NCBI GenBank assembly: GCA_036502575.1
Contig: DASXYL010000065.1
Span: forward strand, 62,001 to 126,000
From: DASXRA01 sp036502575
GTDB taxonomy: Bacteria; Actinomycetota; Actinomycetes; Mycobacteriales; Jatrophihabitantaceae
Reading direction: 5' to 3'
DNA: 64,000 bases
In this document: positions 60,311 to 64,000 of the stretch, in pieces
Numbering within the stretch: position 1 is the first letter of the stretch
Layout of the letters: each line of letters begins with the position of its first letter
The notes under the pieces: model-generated
The model's database searches: none
What the model was told of the DNA's origin: nothing
The model's input: only the letters and a program-made list of their open reading frames with translations
Translations under genes and position numbers: made by a program

Positions 60311-61092
60311 CGGTAGTGCGGCTGGTGGCTGCCACCGGGAAAAACCACGAGGCGGCTCGACGGCAGGTGCTCGTGCAGGACGTGCGCATGACTCACCGGG
60401 ATGACGTGATCGTGTTCGGACCACGCGATGAGCGTCGGCACGTGATCGGCGAGGTAGCGCATCTCGATCAGGTTGCCGCGCTGGCCGGACGGTGCGATCA
60501 CCGAGCGCAGGCTGGCGAGGAAGGCGGCGCGTCCGGCCGGATGGGCCAGCCCGCCGAAGGCCCGGCGCAGGTTGGTCACGACGGCCGGCGGCAACCGCAA
60601 GGCCCGATGCAGACGCAGCCACCGCACGATGCCGAGGGTCGCTCGGTTGACGAACAGGCGCAGCACCAGCGACGACCCGGGCACGGCGGCGGCGCGCAGC
60701 GCGGGGTGGACGTCCTTGCCCAGGCCGCCCGCGGCAACGAGGACGAGGCGCTCGGCGTGCGCCGGGTAGTGGTAGGCGAAGTGCATGGCGATGGCGCCGC
60801 CGAGGGAGTGGCCGACCAGCGTCGCCCGCGGGACGTCCAAGGAGACGAGCAGGTCGCGCAAGCTGCGGGCGAACCCGTCGAGCGAGTAGGTGGCCGGCAT
60901 GCAGGGCGGTTTGTCGGAGACGCCGTGGCCGAGCAGGTCCGGCGCGATCACCCTTATGCCGCGGTCGGCCAGCGCGGTGATCGCCGGATCCCACGTGCTG
61001 CTGTCGGACACCAGCCCGTGAATCAGCACGACAACCGGGCCGTCAGCGGGGCCAACGTCCCGGAAACACAGTCGATATCCCGACTGCTGCAC
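60214..61092 (-). CDS. alpha/beta hydrolase
   Basis: A 292-residue alpha/beta-fold hydrolase. The oxyanion HG is in VVLIHGLVSDSSTWDP, the nucleophile serine in LVGHSLGGAIAMHFA, the acid near IAWSEHDHVIPV and the histidine in FPGGSHQPHYRHADGF. I prefer the GTG at 61092, since the GTG at 61107 lies within the lon terminator hairpin. The C-terminal end runs 97 bases into the convergent TetR gene. Substrate unknown; similar enzymes cleave esters or C-C bonds in ring degradation. Confidence 0.87.
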   Translation of the reverse strand: MQQSGYRLCFRDVGPADGPVVVLIHGLVSDSSTWDPAITALADRGIRVIAPDLLGHGVSDKPPCMPATYSLDGFARSLRDLLVSLDVPRATLVGHSLGGAIAMHFAYHYPAHAERLVLVAAGGLGKDVHPALRAAAVPGSSLVLRLFVNRATLGIVRWLRLHRALRLPPAVVTNLRRAFGGLAHPAGRAAFLASLRSVIAPSGQRGNLIEMRYLADHVPTLIAWSEHDHVIPVSHAHVLHEHLPSSRLVVFPGGSHQPHYRHADGFAAAVAEFLSATPSARSPRTSVSSAAV

Positions 61093-61106
61093 GGACTGCT
61101 GTCGCA

Positions 61107-61137
61107 CGCCCAGGACGGTACGTGACCGTCCTGGGCG
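61107..61137 (-). terminator. terminator hairpin after lon
   Basis: CGCCCAGGACGGT at 61107-61119 and its exact reverse complement at 61125-61137 flank a 5-base loop, a 13-bp GC-rich stem 9 bases beyond the lon stop codon. No T-run follows. It should limit read-through from lon into the hydrolase gene. Confidence 0.75.
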
Positions 61138-61145
61138 TACGCGAA

Positions 61146-63491
61146 TCAGGCGGCGGCTACGACCTCAGCGGAATCCGAGACGGCGGAATCCGAGATTGCG
61201 TAGGCCAGGATGTCGGCCACGTCGCCGACGGGGCGGACATCCAGCGCTTCCAGGACATCGGCCGGCACGTCGTCCAGGTCGGGCTCGTTGCGTGCCGGCA
61301 CGAACACCGTGCGCAGCCCGGCCCGCTGGGCGGCGAGCAGCTTCTGCTTGACGCCGCCGATCGGCAGCACCCGGCCGTTCAGCGTCACCTCACCGGTCAT
61401 GCCGACGTCGGAGCGAACGGGTCGGCCCGAGGCCAGCGACGCCAGTGCGGTCACCATCGTCACGCCCGCGGACGGCCCGTCCTTGGGCACGGCGCCGGCC
61501 GGCACGTGGACGTGCACCGCCCGGTCGAGCGCTGCGGCATCGATGCCCAGCGCCGCGCCGTGCGAACGAAGGTAGGACAGCGCGATGTGCGCCGACTCCT
61601 TCATCACATCGCCCAGCTGTCCGGTAAGGGTCAGCCCCGCGCGTCCCTCCATGGACGTCGCCTCGATGAACAGGACGTCACCGCCCGTGCCGGTCACGGC
61701 CAGTCCGGTCGCAACGCCCGGCACGGAGGTCCGTTCCGCCGTCTCCGGCGTGAACCGGGGCCGGCCGAGGTACTCGCGCAGCTGCTCGACGCCGACCTCG
61801 ATCGGGGTCGAACCGCCGCCGGCCAGCGACGTCGCCACCTTGCGCAGGACGCGAGCCAACGCCCGCTCCAGCTGGCGCACGCCGGCCTCCCGCGTGTAGT
61901 CGGACGCGATCTGCCGCAGTGCCTCGTCGGTGATCGTCACGTCGTCGGAGCTCAGCGCCGCCCGCTGCAACTGCCGGGGCAGCAAGTGGGTACGGGCGAT
62001 GGCCACCTTGTCGTCCTCGGTGTAACCGTCGAGCGCGACGAGCTCCATCCGGTCGAGCAGCGCCGAGGGGATCGTCTCGATGACGTTCGCCGTGGCGAGG
62101 AACAGCACGTCGGACAGGTCCAGGTCGACCTCGAGGTAGTGGTCGCGGAACGTGTGGTTCTGCGCCGGGTCGAGCACCTCGAGCAGCCCCGCCGCGGGGT
62201 CGCCGCGGAAGTCGGCGCCCAGCTTGTCGACCTCGTCCAATAGCACGACCGGGTTCATCGAGCCGGCCTCGGAGATCGCCCGCACGATGCGACCGGGCAG
62301 CGCGCCGACGTAGGTCCGCCGGTGTCCACGGATCTCGGCCTCGTCCCGCACACCACCCAGGGCGACGCGCACGAACTTGCGCCCGAGCGCTCGGGCCACC
62401 GACTCGCCGAGCGACGTCTTGCCCACGCCGGGCGGCCCGGCCAGCGCCAGGACGGCACCGGAGCCACGACCACCCACGACCTCCAGGCCACGGGACGCGC
62501 GACGCGCCCGCACCGCGAGGTACTCGATGATGCGGTCCTTCACGTCGTCCAGCCCGTGGTGGTCGGCGTCGAGCACCTCACGAGCGGCCGCAATGTCGTC
62601 GTTGTCGGTGGTCTTCGTGTTCCAGGGCAGGTCGAGCACGGTGTCGAGCCAGGTCCGGATCCATCCGGACTCAGGGCTCTGGTCACTCGCCCGTTCGAGC
62701 TTGCCGACCTCGCGCAGCGCCGCCTCGCGCACCTTCTCGGGCAGCTCAGCCTTCTCGACGCGCGCGCGGTAGTCGTCGGCGCCGTCGGGCTCGTCCTCAC
62801 CGAGCTCCTTGCGGATGGCGGCGAGCTGCTGGCGCAACAGGAACTCGCGCTGGCTCTTCTCCATACCGTCGCGTACGTCGTCGCGGATCTTGTCCGCGAC
62901 CTCGGCCTCGGCGAGGTGATCGCGAGCCCACTCGGTGGCCTGGGTCAGCCGCTGCTCGACGTCTGGCGTCTCCAGCAACTGGCGCCGCTGCTCGGTGGAC
63001 AGGTAGGACGCGTAGCCGGCCAGGTCGGCGATCGCCGACGGGTCGGTCAGGCGCTCGACGGAGTCGACCAGCTGCCAGGCGTCGCGCCGCTGCAGGTTGG
63101 CCACGACGAGTGCCTTGTACTCGGCCGCCAGCTTCCGAACGGCGTCGGACGCATCAGACACAGGCGCGTCCTCGACCAGCTCGGCCTCGACCCAGAGCGC
63201 GGCGCCAGGTCCGGTCACGCCGGAACCGATGCGGGCCCGCCCGGTGGCGCGCAGGACGGCGGCGGGCGCTCCGCCGGGCATCCGGCCGACCTGCTCGATC
63301 GTCGCCACGGCGCCGTAGACCGGGTAGCGGTCTTCCATCCGCGGGGTCAGCAGCAATTGGCCATCAGCCCCGGCCCGGGCGGCGTCGACGGTCGCCTGAG
63401 CCAGCTCGTCCAGCTCGACCGGCACCACCATTCCCGGCAAAACGACGGTATCCGGCAAGGAAAGCACGGGCAGTCGCAAGGTCTCAGTCAT
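61146..63491 (-). CDS. lon: ATP-dependent protease Lon
   Basis: A 781-residue Lon protease degrading misfolded and regulatory proteins. The N-terminal substrate domain begins LRLPVLSLPDTVVLPGMVVP. The AAA+ module has Walker A LAGPPGVGKTSLG and Walker B NPVVLLDEVDKLG. The protease domain carries the catalytic serine in KDGPSAGVTMVTAL and the lysine in GGVKQKLLAA. Length is normal. GGAGGA precedes the ATG closely, and a HAIR-like inverted repeat lies 15-35 bases upstream, suggesting heat-shock control by HspR. Most of the downstream neighbours are unrelated to proteolysis. Confidence 0.97.
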   Translation of the reverse strand: MTETLRLPVLSLPDTVVLPGMVVPVELDELAQATVDAARAGADGQLLLTPRMEDRYPVYGAVATIEQVGRMPGGAPAAVLRATGRARIGSGVTGPGAALWVEAELVEDAPVSDASDAVRKLAAEYKALVVANLQRRDAWQLVDSVERLTDPSAIADLAGYASYLSTEQRRQLLETPDVEQRLTQATEWARDHLAEAEVADKIRDDVRDGMEKSQREFLLRQQLAAIRKELGEDEPDGADDYRARVEKAELPEKVREAALREVGKLERASDQSPESGWIRTWLDTVLDLPWNTKTTDNDDIAAAREVLDADHHGLDDVKDRIIEYLAVRARRASRGLEVVGGRGSGAVLALAGPPGVGKTSLGESVARALGRKFVRVALGGVRDEAEIRGHRRTYVGALPGRIVRAISEAGSMNPVVLLDEVDKLGADFRGDPAAGLLEVLDPAQNHTFRDHYLEVDLDLSDVLFLATANVIETIPSALLDRMELVALDGYTEDDKVAIARTHLLPRQLQRAALSSDDVTITDEALRQIASDYTREAGVRQLERALARVLRKVATSLAGGGSTPIEVGVEQLREYLGRPRFTPETAERTSVPGVATGLAVTGTGGDVLFIEATSMEGRAGLTLTGQLGDVMKESAHIALSYLRSHGAALGIDAAALDRAVHVHVPAGAVPKDGPSAGVTMVTALASLASGRPVRSDVGMTGEVTLNGRVLPIGGVKQKLLAAQRAGLRTVFVPARNEPDLDDVPADVLEALDVRPVGDVADILAYAISDSAVSDSAEVVAAA

Positions 63492-63505
63492 CAGTCCTCC
63501 GAAAA

Positions 63506-63526
63506 ATTGAGTCTAGGAAGCTCAAT
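63506..63526. promoter_or_regulatory. HAIR-like inverted repeat (HspR site) upstream of lon
   Basis: ATTGAGT, seven bases, then GCTCAAT. This follows the CTTGAGT-N7-ACTCAAG consensus of the HspR-associated inverted repeat, with symmetrical changes at the outermost bases and one inner change. In Streptomyces, lon is known to belong to the HspR regulon. No hspR gene is in the window. Confidence 0.6.
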
Positions 63527-63575
63527 CGGCGGAGGCCTCCGGTTGTTCCCGACCGGGTCCGCTGAGGGCGAACGC

Positions 63576-64000
63576 CTAGGCCGCTGCTGCGAGCAGCTGG
63601 GCGACGAGCAGGTCGGCCAGGCCGAATCCGACCGACTTGAACAGCGTCCGGCCGGCGCCATTCGGCGCAGCGACCGCGCCGCGGACGAGCGAGGCCAGGT
63701 CGTGGGCGAAGACATCCTCCGACGCCGCGCCCTCGGCGACCGCCATGATCAGGTCGCCCGCCTCGTGCCGCGCCCCGTCGGCGTCGTCCACCACGACGAA
63801 CGACGAGCCGACCACGTCGGCGGCGACCTCTCGGGTGTCGGGACGGTGCGCGCCGATCGCGTTCACGTGAACGCGTGCGCCCAGCTCGGCCGCCCGCACG
63901 ACCGGGGTGGTCGCCGTCGTGCATACGCACACGATGTCGGCCTCGGGCAAGTCGGCGGCCGCCACCGCTCCGAGTTCGTCGGCGAGCGCCTCGGCCCGAC
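63576..64000 (-). CDS. ornithine cyclodeaminase / mu-crystallin family protein (5' end outside window)
   Basis: C-terminal part of an ornithine-cyclodeaminase-family NAD(P) enzyme; the frame is open to the window edge. Visible are ADLPEADIVCVCTTATTPVV, LGARVHVNAIGAHRPDTREV with the GAxxPxxRE motif, FVVVDD and TLFKSVGFGLADLLVAQLL. Members include ornithine cyclodeaminase, alanine dehydrogenase and delta1-pyrroline-2-carboxylate reductase, and the reaction cannot be told from this end. It lies upstream of lon on the same strand, separated by 84 bases that hold the lon promoter. Confidence 0.88.
   Translation of the reverse strand, partial: RAEALADELGAVAAADLPEADIVCVCTTATTPVVRAAELGARVHVNAIGAHRPDTREVAADVVGSSFVVVDDADGARHEAGDLIMAVAEGAASEDVFAHDLASLVRGAVAAPNGAGRTLFKSVGFGLADLLVAQLLAAAA

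Noticed and set aside
63529..63542. GGAGGCCTCC palindrome near lon resembling the TetR operators at 13-14 kb
   Set aside because: Short GC-rich palindrome likely by chance; no TetR-linked gene there.
1..64000. CRISPR arrays, rRNA genes, riboswitches, origin of replication
   Set aside because: I saw no spaced repeats, rRNA blocks, conserved riboswitch cores or DnaA-box clusters while reading; weak or divergent cases could be missed by eye.

Overview
The window is high-GC DNA with the gene style of a soil actinobacterium: many GTG starts, ATGA/GTGA stop-start overlaps, an Lsr2 nucleoid protein, a Lon gene preceded by a HAIR-like (HspR-type) inverted repeat, many acyl-CoA-metabolism genes, and secreted GH3/GH92 glycosidases. 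The species cannot be named from the sequence.

Layout. (1) 1-2.3 kb: end of an acyl-CoA dehydrogenase, an SDR and a thiolase in one operon. (2) 2.3-3.2 kb: decayed gene pieces. (3) 3.2-6.1 kb: a Tat-exported molybdopterin oxidoreductase (IorB-like) and its 2Fe-2S subunit. (4) 6.4-12 kb: a gene graveyard holding remnants of cydB, two VOC proteins, a cation-efflux protein, IS110 and IS3 transposases and a truncated aldo/keto reductase. Intact lsr2 and a few small genes survive in it. (5) 12.2-15.7 kb: an SDR, a TetR regulator and a DHA2-type MFS exporter, with related CGGAGG/CCTCCG palindromes in both regulatory gaps. (6) 15.7-22.8 kb: a GH92 fragment, then a GH92-GH3 operon behind two LacI-type operators. 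(7) 22.9-24.8 kb: AbiE antitoxin with a frameshifted toxin, and the start of a TOTE-type primase gene. (8) 25-31.7 kb: orphan response regulator plus a MacAB-like efflux operon with two adaptor proteins. (9) 31.9-33.2 kb: a secreted delta-60-repeat-like protein.

(10) 33.5-57.4 kb is the most interesting part. A block of about 24 kb, almost all on the minus strand, is bracketed by an intact CAU-anticodon tRNA gene at its right end and a degenerate copy of the same tRNA's 3' half at its left end. This is the geometry of a tRNA-integrated island. It encodes sugar-type ABC uptake, a BioY biotin transporter, acyl-CoA ligase, acyl-CoA dehydrogenase, hydratase and thiolase, and a split biotin-dependent carboxylase. 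It also encodes a PPDK/PEP-synthase-like phosphotransferase without the PEP barrel, and three paralogous gene pairs. Each pair is a stand-alone PEP-enzyme swivelling (phosphohistidine) domain plus a 391-522-residue partner of unknown function. A LuxR regulator sits among them. I read this as an ATP-driven substrate-activation and carboxylation pathway with three interchangeable phosphotransfer modules. Presence of the domains is seen in the sequence; the pathway is inference.

(11) 57.5-64 kb: a second CoA-ligase with a large internal deletion, a dienoyl-CoA-reductase-like SDR, a TetR regulator, an alpha/beta hydrolase, lon, and the end of an ornithine-cyclodeaminase-family gene. Several genes outside the main operons carry single-base frameshifts, which may be true decay or assembly error.
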